In this document: positions 1 through 8,805 of the stretch, piece after piece | Position numbering within the stretch: position 1 is the first letter of the stretch | How the letters are laid out: every line of letters begins with the position of its first letter | Assembly (NCBI GenBank): GCA_016874295.1 | Contig: VGUH01000011.1 | Coordinates: 1 to 64,000 of the forward strand | Reading direction: 5' to 3' | Length of the DNA: 64,000 bases | DNA from: Gammaproteobacteria bacterium | GTDB taxonomy: Bacteria > Pseudomonadota > Gammaproteobacteria > Steroidobacterales > Steroidobacteraceae | Made by a program: the position numbers and the translations under genes | Notes under the pieces: generated by a model | What the model was told of the DNA's origin: nothing | The model's input: only the letters and a program-made list of their open reading frames with translations | The model's database searches: none

Positions 1-735
1 GAGGCCGGGCTCGACGTGGCATCGGGACTGCACACGCCGCTCGCGAGCGTCCCCGAGATCGCCGCGGCGGCGGAACGGACCGGTAGGCGCCTGATCGAGG
101 TGCGCCAGCCGGACCAGCCCTTCATGCCCGGCACCGGCCGCAAGCGCACGGGATTGCGTGTGTTGACGGTCGGCACCGATTGCGCCGTCGGCAAGAAGTA
201 CACCGCGCTCGCCATCGAGAAGGAGATGCGCGCGCGCGGCATCGACGCGGATTTCCGGGCGACCGGCCAGACCGGCATTTTCATCTCCGGGCGCGGCATC
301 GCCGTGGACTCGGTGATTGCCGACTTCATCTCGGGCGCCGCCGAATGGCTCTCGCCGGACGCGGCGCCCGCGCACTGGGACGTGGTCGAGGGCCAGGGCT
401 CGCTGTTCCACCCGGCCTATGCGGGAGTGACGCTCGGCCTCGTCCACGGCAGCCAGCCCGACGCGATGGTGCTGTGCCACGAGCTGGCGCGAAGCACTGT
501 CTCGGACTACCCGGACTACCCGATCCCGTCGTACGAGGCCTGCTTCGAGGCGTACCTCGGCGCGGCCCGCCTGACGAACCCGAGGGCGCGCTTCGCCGGC
601 GTCAGCCTCAACACTTCGCGCTTTGACGAGGCCGCAGCACGCCGCGCGATCGACGAGGTCGCCGCGCGGGTCTCCCTGCCCTGCACGGACCCGGTTCGCT
701 TCGGTGTCGCCGCGATCGTCGACCGCATCCTGTGA
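1..735 (+). CDS. dgcN: DUF1611 P-loop protein, DgcN-like (5' end outside window)
   Basis: The frame is open to the first base, so the gene begins upstream; the GTG at 16 is internal. What is seen is the C-terminal P-loop domain of DUF1611 proteins. It has a variant Walker A (GTDCAVGKKYTA), then the run MRARGIDADFRATGQTG, an acidic VEGQGSL strand, and it ends in the usual RFGVAAIV stretch. The N-terminal domain of the family is missing only because of the window edge. DUF1611 proteins include DgcN, a D-glutamate N-acetyltransferase that works with the racemase DgcA. A gltS-like symporter (5604) and a broken dgcA-like gene (10803) lie nearby, which supports a role in D-glutamate catabolism. The family call is firm; the substrate is an inference. 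Confidence 0.8.
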   Translation, partial: EAGLDVASGLHTPLASVPEIAAAAERTGRRLIEVRQPDQPFMPGTGRKRTGLRVLTVGTDCAVGKKYTALAIEKEMRARGIDADFRATGQTGIFISGRGIAVDSVIADFISGAAEWLSPDAAPAHWDVVEGQGSLFHPAYAGVTLGLVHGSQPDAMVLCHELARSTVSDYPDYPIPSYEACFEAYLGAARLTNPRARFAGVSLNTSRFDEAAARRAIDEVAARVSLPCTDPVRFGVAAIVDRIL

Positions 736-781
736 CATTCCCCGCTCCGGCCCGGTCTATGGGGGCAGGGAGGGAACAACC

Positions 782-1249
782 ATGAACATGCTGGTCAGTG
801 CCTTGATCGAATGGCCCCGGGGCGTCGCGCGGCATCTCGCGTGGCTCGGGCCGCTCTTCGCGCGGATCGTGACGGGCTGGGTCTTCCTGTGGACGGGCTG
901 GGGCAAGCTGACCCACTTGCCGCTCGTGACGCAGAATTTCGAGGGCTGGGGCATTCCCGCGCCGGCGCTCATGGCCCCGCTCGCCTCGGGCATCGAGTTC
1001 TTCGGCGGCATTCTGCTGATCATCGGCTTGTTGACGCGGATTTCCGCCGGCGCGCTGGGCGTCGTGATGATCGTCGCCGTCGCTGCCGTCATGTGGCCGG
1101 AGGTCGACTCGTTCCTGACGCTGGTCGGGCTCGAGGAGGTCATGTATCTGGCGCTGTTCCTGTGGCTGGCCATCGCGGGTGCGGGGCGCTTTTCGGTCGA
1201 TCATCTGCTCGAGCGCCAGGACCGCGACGACCGCGCCTCGACACGATGA
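782..1249 (+). CDS. DoxX family membrane protein
   Basis: Protein of 155 residues with about four hydrophobic helices. It has the DoxX hallmarks: an N-terminal R-I-V-x-G-W-V-F-L-W-T-G-W-G-K-L segment followed by a G-I-P-x-P segment and a G-x-E-F-F-G-G helix. DoxX proteins are small inner-membrane proteins, often tied to redox or thiol stress; the biochemical role of this one is not known. I chose the ATG at 782 because GGGAGG lies just ahead of it; the open frame upstream is antisense-like filler. It lies about 45 bp after the DUF1611 gene on the same strand and converges with the dioxygenase gene at 1262. Confidence 0.85.
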   Translation: MNMLVSALIEWPRGVARHLAWLGPLFARIVTGWVFLWTGWGKLTHLPLVTQNFEGWGIPAPALMAPLASGIEFFGGILLIIGLLTRISAGALGVVMIVAVAAVMWPEVDSFLTLVGLEEVMYLALFLWLAIAGAGRFSVDHLLERQDRDDRASTR

Positions 1250-1261
1250 GCCTGCCCGTCG

Positions 1262-2122
1262 TCAGGCGCTGAATCCGCGCAGTTTCAGCGCCGGCCGCTG
1301 CAGCCAGTTGTCGTCGAGGTAGCGCGCAGCGCCATCGATCGCGTGCAGCGTGTACGCGTGCCGCGGCTTGTCGCTGCGATTCGGACCGGAGAGGTGCGGC
1401 AAGGCGCCGTGCAGCAGCACGAGCGTGCCGCGCCGTGCCTCGAGCGGTACCAGGCCCTCGGACGGGTACGGCGCCGGGTCGAGGATCTCGAGCTCGGTCG
1501 CCGTGCGCGCGGCGTTCAGCTTCGAGCGCGCCCGGACGGGCAGGCGATGCCCGCCCGGCAGAGCCCACAGACAGCCGTTCTCCGTCGTCGCGTCATCGGT
1601 CGCGAACCAGAAGCCGACCACGCTCGGCGGCTCGGTCCACAGGTAGGTATGGTCCGTGTGGCAGACGACTTCACCGCCGATCCGCGGCTGCTTGAAGATG
1701 TACATCGACTGCAGCAACAGCGGTGCGCTCATGCCAATCTCGCGGGCCACAGCCGCCAGTTCGGCCGTGCGGCTGAACGCGTCGAAGACCGGGTCGAGGT
1801 CGTGCATCGCGTGGCCGAGCTTGTTGAGCGACAGGTGCGGCTCGCCGCGCAGGCGCCCGTCGGCGTCGAAGGCGTCCTTCTCGAAGAAGCAGCGGATCGC
1901 CTCGCCACTCGTGAGGAAATAGCGCTCCGCGGCATGGCGTGCAGCACCGTCCGCGGTGAACACGGTCGCCTGCTCCGGCGGCGGCACGTGCATGCGCGCA
2001 AGTTCGAGGGCGCGCTCGCGCAGCGCGAGGCAGCGCTGCGCCGGCACGAACTCCGGCAGCACCAGGAATCCCTCGCGCTCGAAGGCCGCCCGCTGCGCGG
2101 CCGACAGGCAGCTGTCGCTCAT
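1262..2122 (-). CDS. Phytanoyl-CoA dioxygenase (PhyH) family protein
   Basis: 286 residues, the usual size for PhyH-family Fe(II)/2-oxoglutarate oxygenases. The 2-His-1-carboxylate triad is visible: HTDH (H-x-D) in the middle and the distal His in LLHGALPHLSGPN, followed by the Arg that would hold 2-oxoglutarate (KPRHAYTLH). The N-terminus has the family's FEREGFLVLPEFV opening. The family hydroxylates acyl-CoAs and many other small substrates, so the substrate cannot be named. It is on the same strand as, and about 25 bp downstream of, the MetF-like gene, so it could be the last gene of that operon. Confidence 0.85.
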   Translation of the reverse strand: MSDSCLSAAQRAAFEREGFLVLPEFVPAQRCLALRERALELARMHVPPPEQATVFTADGAARHAAERYFLTSGEAIRCFFEKDAFDADGRLRGEPHLSLNKLGHAMHDLDPVFDAFSRTAELAAVAREIGMSAPLLLQSMYIFKQPRIGGEVVCHTDHTYLWTEPPSVVGFWFATDDATTENGCLWALPGGHRLPVRARSKLNAARTATELEILDPAPYPSEGLVPLEARRGTLVLLHGALPHLSGPNRSDKPRHAYTLHAIDGAARYLDDNWLQRPALKLRGFSA

Positions 2123-2146
2123 GGTCTGTGCCGCCCCGGGGTGGCC

Positions 2147-3067
2147 TCAGGTCCGCAGGACGATCGCGTCGCCCTCGATGTCGAACCGGCCGGCACGCAC
2201 GGCCTCCAGCCACTCCACGGTCTTCATGACGCCGCCAAAGGCGAAGAAATGCGGCTGCACGAGACGCCGCGCGAGCGGACCCTCGCGCAGCCGGACGATG
2301 GCCGGCAGGATCTCGTCGACGGTCTTCACCAGCGACTTCAGCGCGCCGAGGGCGCCGGGGTTGGTCAGCAAGGCGCCGAGCGAGGCGCCGATGCCGCACA
2401 TGGCCGCGAACCTGGCGAGCGACTTCAGTGAGGCGGGTCCCGCGACGCCGACATGCACGGGCAATGTGACGCCGCGCGCGGTCAGTCCGGCGTCGAAGGT
2501 CGCGAGCGCTGCGATGTCGAATCCGAACTGCGTCGCGACGTGCATCGCGATCCCCGTCTTGCGGCTCCAGGCCTGTTTGCGCACCAGCGCATCCCAGGCA
2601 ACATCCGGCGCGATGTTGGGGTTTCCCTCCGGGTGTCCGGCGATTCCGAGGGTCGTCAGATCGGCGTCGTCGAGAACGCCGGACTCGAGGATATCGAGCG
2701 TGCTCGCGAACTCGCCGGCTGGCGGCGACAAGTCGCCCGCGACGAGCAGCGCGCGCCTCACGCCGCCATCGCGCAGCCGGGCCAGCGCTGCTTCGATCTC
2801 GGCGCGCGAGGCGATGCGCCGGGCAACGAGATGCGGACAGCCTGCGAAACCCGCGGCCTCGGCGGCGCATGCGACGTCGGCCACCTGGGCAAGTGTCGCG
2901 TTGGGTGTGTGGGCGACGTAAAGCGGCGTTCCCGCCGGCAGCCGGCCGACCAGAGCCGGCGGCAGCTCCCGGTCATTCGAGGTAATCTCGAGCGAGGCGC
3001 TTGACGCAAACTCGGTAATCCTCGCCGCAAGGGTCACCGCACCGGTGCCCGTTCCCATTGCTGTCAT
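2147..3067 (-). CDS. Methylenetetrahydrofolate reductase (MetF)-family protein
   Basis: 306 residues. Fold-typical strings are present: SLEITSNDRELP near the N-terminus, CPHLVARRI and RRALLVAGD around 90-120, GIAGHPEGNPN around 165 and FAFGGVMKTVEWL at the end. Classic MetF reduces methylene-THF with FAD. Divergent relatives such as this one often sit in C1 catabolic operons and run the reaction as an oxidative sink for methyl groups. The ATG at 3067 overlaps the stop of the upstream methyltransferase-like gene by 4 bp, so the two are probably translated together. The pairing suggests methyl transfer to tetrahydrofolate and then oxidation; that is inference. Confidence 0.75.
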   Translation of the reverse strand: MTAMGTGTGAVTLAARITEFASSASLEITSNDRELPPALVGRLPAGTPLYVAHTPNATLAQVADVACAAEAAGFAGCPHLVARRIASRAEIEAALARLRDGGVRRALLVAGDLSPPAGEFASTLDILESGVLDDADLTTLGIAGHPEGNPNIAPDVAWDALVRKQAWSRKTGIAMHVATQFGFDIAALATFDAGLTARGVTLPVHVGVAGPASLKSLARFAAMCGIGASLGALLTNPGALGALKSLVKTVDEILPAIVRLREGPLARRLVQPHFFAFGGVMKTVEWLEAVRAGRFDIEGDAIVLRT

Positions 3068-4251
3068 GAACTTCTCCGCGTGACGACGAAGCTCTCGTCG
3101 TTGAACCAAAGCCCGCCGTGCCGGTGCAGGACGTCCTGCGTGGCCTGCAGGTAGGCGCCGGACGTCACCACGGATTCCAGCCGTTCGTCCTCGATCTGGT
3201 TGACATAGATCGCCGCATTCCAGGCAGCGAACAGCGTGGAAGTGCCGATCCGGTCCCCGATTTCCGTCGGCAGCGTATGCATCTCGTAGCGGAAAATCGA
3301 GTCCGCGTCGCACGGATCCGCCAGCGAGAAGCCGGCTGCCTCGGGCCCGAGTTCCAGTCTCAACGCCGCGAGGAGCTGGTGACGATCGATCTGGAACGGG
3401 TTCTCGTCAGGCCACAACCGCTGGATGATCTCGAGAGCCGGATCGCGGCCGTAGGACTGTACCGCAAGCCGCCGTCCGTCAGGCGCGAGACTGCACACCA
3501 GCGGCGCCAGCACCTTCTCGGCCTTGAACCTGGCGGACATGCGCGCCCGCCAGGGCTGGGAAGCGACGATGAGATCGTAAGGGCCCGCCGCTTCCTGGCC
3601 GGCCCGCGGGATCACCCGGTCGAGCAGGAAGGCGTGGTCTTCGCGGAACACGACGAGCACCGAGGGGCGCGCGTAGACCGGGTTGCCGGTCTTCGGATTC
3701 AGACGGGTCTGCGAGCCGAAAGCCAGCGCGCCGGCGAGCTCCTCGATCTGCTCGGCGTACTCCGTGGAGGTGCGCCCCTGGAGCCGTACCTCCTGCCAGT
3801 TGTGCGGGACTTCCGCGTCGACCTTGCCCGGCTGGAGCCGCGGCGCATCCGCGTAATTGAGGTTCGTGACCACGAAGACGGTGGCCGGATGTTCGACGAA
3901 CCGGTCCGGCATCTTCTCGAGGCCGAGCCGCACGTCCTCGAGGCTGATTTCCTTGGCGACCGCGAGCACCGGCACGGTCGGAAACCGCGCGTGCGCGTGG
4001 CGCATGAGACGCGCGAGAACGGTTGCATCGCCCATGCCGGCGTCGAATATCCGCAGCGCCGGCGGCGTCGGCTGCAGCTGCTGCAGCTCGCGCGCCGCGC
4101 GCTGCGCGACCACGGACTTCTCGTTGCAGGTGTTGACGAAGGCCAGGTACTTCTGGCGGTTATCGTAGAAGCGGAAGGGCGTCGTATCGCTACCCGCCGC
4201 TTGCGGCCGGGCGCCTGGTCCTGAGCTCACTCGTGGCCGCCTTTGAGACAC
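3064..4251 (-). CDS. Class I SAM-methyltransferase-like protein, substrate unknown
   Basis: About 395 residues from a GTG at 4251; a second GTG seven codons in is also possible. The recognisable element is a Rossmann motif I (RIFDAGMGDATVLARL, about residue 67), followed by LAVAKEISLEDVR and by a PYDLIVASQPW strand that looks like motif IV. The N-terminal FYDNRQKYLAFVNTCNEK segment and the long C-terminal part match no family I can name. The 4-bp overlap with the MetF-like gene implies a shared C1 function, perhaps as the methyltransfer partner. It has no visible signal peptide or membrane span, so it is probably cytoplasmic. Confidence 0.6.
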   Translation of the reverse strand: MSQRRPRVSSGPGARPQAAGSDTTPFRFYDNRQKYLAFVNTCNEKSVVAQRAARELQQLQPTPPALRIFDAGMGDATVLARLMRHAHARFPTVPVLAVAKEISLEDVRLGLEKMPDRFVEHPATVFVVTNLNYADAPRLQPGKVDAEVPHNWQEVRLQGRTSTEYAEQIEELAGALAFGSQTRLNPKTGNPVYARPSVLVVFREDHAFLLDRVIPRAGQEAAGPYDLIVASQPWRARMSARFKAEKVLAPLVCSLAPDGRRLAVQSYGRDPALEIIQRLWPDENPFQIDRHQLLAALRLELGPEAAGFSLADPCDADSIFRYEMHTLPTEIGDRIGTSTLFAAWNAAIYVNQIEDERLESVVTSGAYLQATQDVLHRHGGLWFNDESFVVTRRSS

Positions 4252-4386
4252 GTTCCCGACTGCAACCCGCCACGAACTGGCTGGGGCCCGCTTGTTAATA
4301 GTTTACACGGCCCTCGCACGGCACGTTGACCGCGCCGGCGCCATTGCCGATGATCCCGGCTCGCCCGCCGCCCCGGAGACTCGCCC

Positions 4387-5616
4387 ATGCCGCTCGATCT
4401 GGAGTTCGTCCGCTCGCAGTTTCCTGCCTTCCGCGAGCCGTCGCTCGCCGGCTTCGCGCACTTCGAGAACGCCGGCGGCTCCTACGCATGCGGGCAGGTG
4501 ATCGGCTGGCTGGACCGGTACTACCGGCAGACCAAGGTGCAGCCTTATTACGCCTTTGCGGCCTCGGCGCTGGCAGGCGAGCAGATGGACCGCGCGAAAG
4601 CGCGCATGGCCGACTGGCTCAACGTCGGCGCGGACGAGTTGCACTTCGGGCCCTCGACTTCACAGAACACCTACGTGCTGGCACAGGCGCTGCGGCGTCA
4701 CCTGAAACCGGGCGACGAAATCGTGGTGACGAACCAGGAGCACGAGGCGAACGTCGGCTCCTACGCCCGCCTCGCCGCCGAGGGCTTCACGGTGCGCGAG
4801 TGGAAGGTGAACCGCGAGACCGCGGAGCTCGAGCGCCGCGATCTCGAGGCATTGCTCGGCCCGCGCACGAAGCTGGTCGCGTTCACGCATTGCTCGAACC
4901 TGGTGGGCAGCATCCACGCCGTGCGCGAACTGACCGACCTCGTGCACCGGGCCGGCGCCTGGGCGTTCGTGGACGGCGTCGCATTTGCTCCGCACGGGCT
5001 CCCCGATCTCGCCCAACTCGGCGTCGATGCCTATTGCTTCTCGCTCTACAAGGTGTACGGCCCGCACCTCGGGGCGATGTTCCTGCGGCGCGAGGTCAAC
5101 GCCGCGCTCCCCAACCAGGGACATTTCTTCAATGATGCCCTGCCCGAGAAGCGCTTCACGCCGGCCGGGCCTGACCACGCGCAGATCGCGGCCGTCAATG
5201 GCGTCATGGACTACCTGGATGCGCTCGCCGACCGGCACGGACTGACCGGACGGCCTGTCCAGGAGCGGGCGGCCGGCGTGCGCGATCTGTTCCGAGCGCA
5301 CGAGACGCCACTCCTGCAACCGCTGCTCGATTTTCTGGTGGCCCATCCGAAAGTGCGCCTGATCGGGCGCACGCGCGCCGCGGAGCGCGCGCCGACGGTG
5401 TCCATCACGATCGACGGCCGGCGCCCGGCCGACATCGGCGCCGCGCTGGCGCGCGAACGGATCGGCGTCGGCGTCGGCAACTTCTACGCGTACCGCGTCT
5501 TGCAGGCTCTCGGCATCGACCCGGACGACGGCGCCGTCCGACTATCCTTCGTGCACTACACGTCGAAAGACGAGGTCGACCGGCTGATCCGGGAGCTGGA
5601 CCGGTGCTTGAGCTAG
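4387..5616 (+). CDS. PLP-dependent class V aminotransferase, cysteine-desulfurase-like
   Basis: 409 residues. Fold type I features are visible: HFENAGGSYAC at the N-terminus, NQEHEANVGSY, the Asp that contacts the pyridine nitrogen in VDGVAFAPH, and the Schiff-base Lys in SLYKVYGPH. The VAFAPHG context and the lack of a conserved SufS/IscS-type Cys loop place it with the 'cysteine desulfurase-like' (VC1184-type) subfamily, whose in vivo substrate is not settled. The start at 4387 (ATG) gives the natural N-terminus. Its 3' end overlaps gltS by 13 bp, so it may act on an amino acid imported by that carrier. Confidence 0.8.
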   Translation: MPLDLEFVRSQFPAFREPSLAGFAHFENAGGSYACGQVIGWLDRYYRQTKVQPYYAFAASALAGEQMDRAKARMADWLNVGADELHFGPSTSQNTYVLAQALRRHLKPGDEIVVTNQEHEANVGSYARLAAEGFTVREWKVNRETAELERRDLEALLGPRTKLVAFTHCSNLVGSIHAVRELTDLVHRAGAWAFVDGVAFAPHGLPDLAQLGVDAYCFSLYKVYGPHLGAMFLRREVNAALPNQGHFFNDALPEKRFTPAGPDHAQIAAVNGVMDYLDALADRHGLTGRPVQERAAGVRDLFRAHETPLLQPLLDFLVAHPKVRLIGRTRAAERAPTVSITIDGRRPADIGAALARERIGVGVGNFYAYRVLQALGIDPDDGAVRLSFVHYTSKDEVDRLIRELDRCLS

Positions 5617-6815
5617 ATTTTGTCCAGACGCTCGCCTTCGCGGGAATCGCGCTGCTGCTCGGCGAGGGGCTGCGGCGCGTCGTGCCGGTGCTCGCGCGCT
5701 ACAACCTGCCGGCGCCCGTGCTCGGCGGCCTCGCGGTCGCGCTGGCTGTGCTGGTCGCGCGCGGACAGGGCGTGACGCTCGTGCAGTTCGACACGACCCT
5801 GCAGAGCCCGCTGATGATCGCCTTCTTCACGACCGTCGGCTTCGGCGCCAGCCTCTCGCTCCTCAAGGTCGGCGGGCCGCAGGTCTTACGGTTCTTCCTG
5901 CTCGCGACGGTATTCGCCGTCCTGCAGAACGTGGTCGGCATCGTGATCGCGCTCGGCTTCGGGCTGCACCCGCTGTTCGGCGTGCTCGCGGGTTCGGTCA
6001 CGCTGACCGGCGGGCCCGCGACCGGGCTGGCGTTCGCGCCGTTGTTCGAAGAGGCCGGCGTCATCGGCGCCTCCTCGGTCGCGATCGCGGTCGCGATCGG
6101 CGGAATCGTCGCCGGCGGCCTGGTCGGCGGGCCGGCCGGCACCCTTCTCATCGAGCGCGGTCGCCTGCCGACGCCGCGCCGCGGCGAGCGCACGGTCGAG
6201 GCCGCGATCGTAGAGACCGAGATCGAGACGACCGCGAACACCGCAAGCGACGAGGACGACGCCTGGCCGATCGTCCGGAACCTGGTCGCGATCCTGGTCG
6301 CCATGTGGATCGGCGCCTGGGTGAGCCGCGGCTTCGCGGCGCTCGGCATGACCCTGCCCGCCTACATTGGCGCGATGCTGGTCGCGGCCGCGATCCGGAA
6401 CCTGGACGACGTCACCGGCTGGTTCGGTCTCTCGCACCGCTTCGTGAATACGTTCGGCGTCGTCTCGCTGACGCTGTTCCTGGTCATGGCCCTGATGACG
6501 CTCAAGCTCTGGGAGCTCGCCGGCCTCATGCTGCCGCTGGTCGCGATCCTCGCCGTGCAGGTCGTGCTCGCCGCGCTGGTGGCGGTGCCCGTGTTCCGGC
6601 TGATGGGCCGCAACTACGAGGCCGCGGTGATGAGCGGCGGGTTCATCGGCTTCATGCTCGGCACGACGGCCAACGCGATGGCGGTGATGCGCGCGCTGGC
6701 GGAGCGATACGGCCCGGCGCCGCGCGCCTTCCTCGTGGCGCCGATCGTCGGCGCCTTCTTCATCGATTTCACCAACGCGCTGATCATCACGCTGTTCCTG
6801 AACCTGCTCGGTTAG
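5604..6815 (+). CDS. gltS: Sodium/glutamate symporter
   Basis: 403 residues from a GTG at 5604, close to the roughly 400 of E. coli GltS. Ten or more hydrophobic helices are visible. The GltS signatures are present in both halves: NLPAPVLGGL, FFTTVGFGASLSLLKVGGP, GSVTLTGGPATGLAFAPLF, and in the C-terminal half GGFIGFMLGTTANAMAVM. The protein imports glutamate with Na+. A hydrophilic loop around 190-220 separates the two halves. The 13-bp overlap with the upstream PLP enzyme gene suggests coupled translation. With dgcN- and dgcA-like genes close by, the transported substrate may include D-glutamate (inference). Confidence 0.9.
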   Translation: MLELDFVQTLAFAGIALLLGEGLRRVVPVLARYNLPAPVLGGLAVALAVLVARGQGVTLVQFDTTLQSPLMIAFFTTVGFGASLSLLKVGGPQVLRFFLLATVFAVLQNVVGIVIALGFGLHPLFGVLAGSVTLTGGPATGLAFAPLFEEAGVIGASSVAIAVAIGGIVAGGLVGGPAGTLLIERGRLPTPRRGERTVEAAIVETEIETTANTASDEDDAWPIVRNLVAILVAMWIGAWVSRGFAALGMTLPAYIGAMLVAAAIRNLDDVTGWFGLSHRFVNTFGVVSLTLFLVMALMTLKLWELAGLMLPLVAILAVQVVLAALVAVPVFRLMGRNYEAAVMSGGFIGFMLGTTANAMAVMRALAERYGPAPRAFLVAPIVGAFFIDFTNALIITLFLNLLG

Positions 6816-6819
6816 CCGG

Positions 6820-7947
6820 CTACTGGAGCAGGAAGAGCCGCAGGGTACGTCCGCCGGCATGCTGCGGATCCGCCACCGATAGCAGCACCGCGAGCCCGCC
6901 GGCGGCGGGCACGATCTGCACCACCGCGGGATCCGTCAGTTGCACGGGCGCGGCGAGCTCGCGCAGGGTGAGCCCGTGATCGAAGGTTTCGAACAGCGAC
7001 AGCGTCGTGTTTTCGCCGTTGACGCCGCCGCCGAACACGAGGTGATCGCCGTCGGCCGGGTCGAGCCAGACGGCGGTCACGTAGGCGTAGGGCTGCGGGC
7101 CGCTGCCGTCGGCGGCGCGGAACAGGAATTCGAAGCCGGAGTCATCGAGGGCGATGAGCGCGCCTTCGAGCCCCACGTAGAGCGTGCCGGGACGCGCGGG
7201 CCCGCTCGCCATTGCATTCGGCCGGCGGTTCTCGAGCGCGTAGTCCGGTCCGCCCGCCACGTAGGTGAAATTGGCGAGGGTGAACGGATCGGCCGGATCG
7301 ATGTCCTGGGTCGCCACCCAGGCGACGTCGAGCGGCGCCTCGCAACCCTGGAACAGCGTGCCCGGCGTCGAGTCGAGCACATGGATCACGCAGGAATAGC
7401 CGAAATACACGTCGGTCGCGCCATTGGCGAGCGCCCAGTTCTGCCCGCCGTCGGTCGAGACCGCGATCGATGGCCCGGAGAGGTTGGCGTACAGGCGGTC
7501 CGGGTCGTCAGCCGCGACGGCGAGGTCGTAGAACGCCTCGCTCGCGCCGTCGAACGGATTACGCGGAAAACCCGCGCTCGGTACCCAGGTCGCGCCGCCG
7601 TCATCCGTGCGCCAGAACGGCGGCGCCTGCGGATCATCGCCGGGCTGTCCGGCGGCGAACACCGTCGCCTCCAGGTTCGCGTGACGGCGCGTGGCAAAGA
7701 TGCCGATACCCGCGAGGCCGACCCGGGTCCACGCGCCTCCCCCGTCGAGCGGGCGCGCCCAGATGCCGTCGCCGCTGCCCACCAGCACGCGACCACCGGA
7801 CACGACGAGCGGTGTGTGGTTGATGGTCGTCGTCGCGGGTGCAGGCAGCGTGCCGAGGTCGCGCCACTCCCAGCGGCGCGCGCCATCTTCGCAGGCGGCG
7901 AGCAGCAGCAGTGCCAGCAGCGAAACGGAGCGAACCGCGGGTCGCAC
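6820..7947 (-). CDS. Lipoprotein with BNR-type beta-propeller repeats
   Basis: 375 residues starting with a lipoprotein signal: positive N-terminus, hydrophobic stretch, then lipobox LLAAC, with Cys about residue 19. The mature part holds several 'Asp-box'-like blades (WRTDDGGATWVP, AVSTDGGQNWAL, ETFDHGLTLRE) typical of sialidase/VPS10-type propellers. No catalytic residues can be assigned, so it is best called an exported propeller lipoprotein of unknown function. It converges with gltS (4-bp gap) and has its own promoter side toward the regulator gene. Confidence 0.75.
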   Translation of the reverse strand: MRPAVRSVSLLALLLLAACEDGARRWEWRDLGTLPAPATTTINHTPLVVSGGRVLVGSGDGIWARPLDGGGAWTRVGLAGIGIFATRRHANLEATVFAAGQPGDDPQAPPFWRTDDGGATWVPSAGFPRNPFDGASEAFYDLAVAADDPDRLYANLSGPSIAVSTDGGQNWALANGATDVYFGYSCVIHVLDSTPGTLFQGCEAPLDVAWVATQDIDPADPFTLANFTYVAGGPDYALENRRPNAMASGPARPGTLYVGLEGALIALDDSGFEFLFRAADGSGPQPYAYVTAVWLDPADGDHLVFGGGVNGENTTLSLFETFDHGLTLRELAAPVQLTDPAVVQIVPAAGGLAVLLSVADPQHAGGRTLRLFLLQ

Positions 7948-8012
7948 GGAATGACCTCCTGCAATCCGCGTATAGACCGGTCCCGAGGCGTGCGGGTTCC
8001 CGCCCGGCGCCG

Positions 8013-8690
8013 TCAGCGCTTCGCCGTCAGCCGCTTCACGGACCTGGGCCTCGCCACCGGCAGGTCGCCGTGCAGTGCCATGAGCGAATCCATGAGATCG
8101 TCGTCCGCGCTCGAGCAGATGCCGAGCAGCAGCGCCTCGTCATGGCCCTTCGGCGCGATGTAGGCGTGGCCCATCGTGCTGTCTATATAGATGGACTCGC
8201 CGGTCTCGAGCACCACCGGCTCGTAGAACTCGGTGTGGATCTCGACCGGGCCCTGCAGCACGTAGATGTACTCCTCGCCGCGGTGATGCACGAGTTCGCC
8301 GAATTCCTCGATGCTGTGCGCGCGCACGCGCGTCACGATCGGCACCATGCGCTTGCGCCGCAATTCCGGGCACAGGTAGAAATACTCGTAGTTCGGCGTA
8401 TTGACCCGGATCGCACCGCCGAGCCTGCCGATGGAACGGCGCGCGGTGATCGGTGCCTCCGGCGACTCGTCGGCCTCGCTGAACAGGTCCGACATCCGGA
8501 TGTTGAGGCGCTGGCTGAGCTGCATGAGCTTGTCGTAGGTGAGCGTCAGCCGGTCGTGCTCGACCTTGGCGATCGTGGAGAGCGGAATCCCGGTGCGCTC
8601 GCTCATCTCCTTGAGCGTCCAGTGATTGCGCAGGCGCAGGCCGCGCAGCAGGCTGCCGAGGGTCGGGCGACGGTGCTTGGTCGGTTTCAG
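8013..8690 (-). CDS. XRE-family regulator with C-terminal cupin domain
   Basis: The protein has an N-terminal helix-turn-helix (LLRGLRLRNHWTLKEMSERTGIPLSTIAKVE) and a C-terminal cupin (HHRGEEYIYVLQGPVEIH ... GHAYIAP). The first ATG (8606) falls inside the helix-turn-helix, so translation must begin earlier. No ATG, GTG or TTG exists before the in-frame stop at 8748. A CTG at 8690 with GAGGG nine bases ahead gives a 225-residue protein starting KPTKHRPTLGSLL, which fits the family. Such regulators sense small metabolites through the cupin. It is divergent from the hydrolase/dgcA genes and probably controls them. Confidence 0.8.
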   Translation of the reverse strand: MKPTKHRRPTLGSLLRGLRLRNHWTLKEMSERTGIPLSTIAKVEHDRLTLTYDKLMQLSQRLNIRMSDLFSEADESPEAPITARRSIGRLGGAIRVNTPNYEYFYLCPELRRKRMVPIVTRVRAHSIEEFGELVHHRGEEYIYVLQGPVEIHTEFYEPVVLETGESIYIDSTMGHAYIAPKGHDEALLLGICSSADDDLMDSLMALHGDLPVARPRSVKRLTAKR

Positions 8691-8741
8691 GGAGCGCTCC
8701 CTCGGCCGCTTCGTTGCCCGGAATTGTACGGTCAGTATCCT

Positions 8742-8771
8742 TTGACGTCATTCTCCAATTGGGACTACCAT
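8742..8771 (+). promoter_or_regulatory. Predicted sigma-70 promoter with TGACGTCA palindrome
   Basis: TTGACG (8742-8747) and TACCAT (8766-8771) are 18 bp apart. The perfect palindrome TGACGTCA (8743-8750) overlaps the -35 box and could be the operator of the divergent cupin regulator. The placement makes the ATG at 8770 unusable and favours 8806 as the hydrolase start. Confidence 0.45.
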
Positions 8772-8805
8772 GGCCTCATCAGGACAAACACTGTGGGGCC
8801 CGCGC

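Noticed and set aside
8140-8751. 203-residue minus-strand frame over the cupin regulator
   Set aside because: It is the shifted frame of the helix-turn-helix/cupin gene; all conserved residues lie in the other frame.
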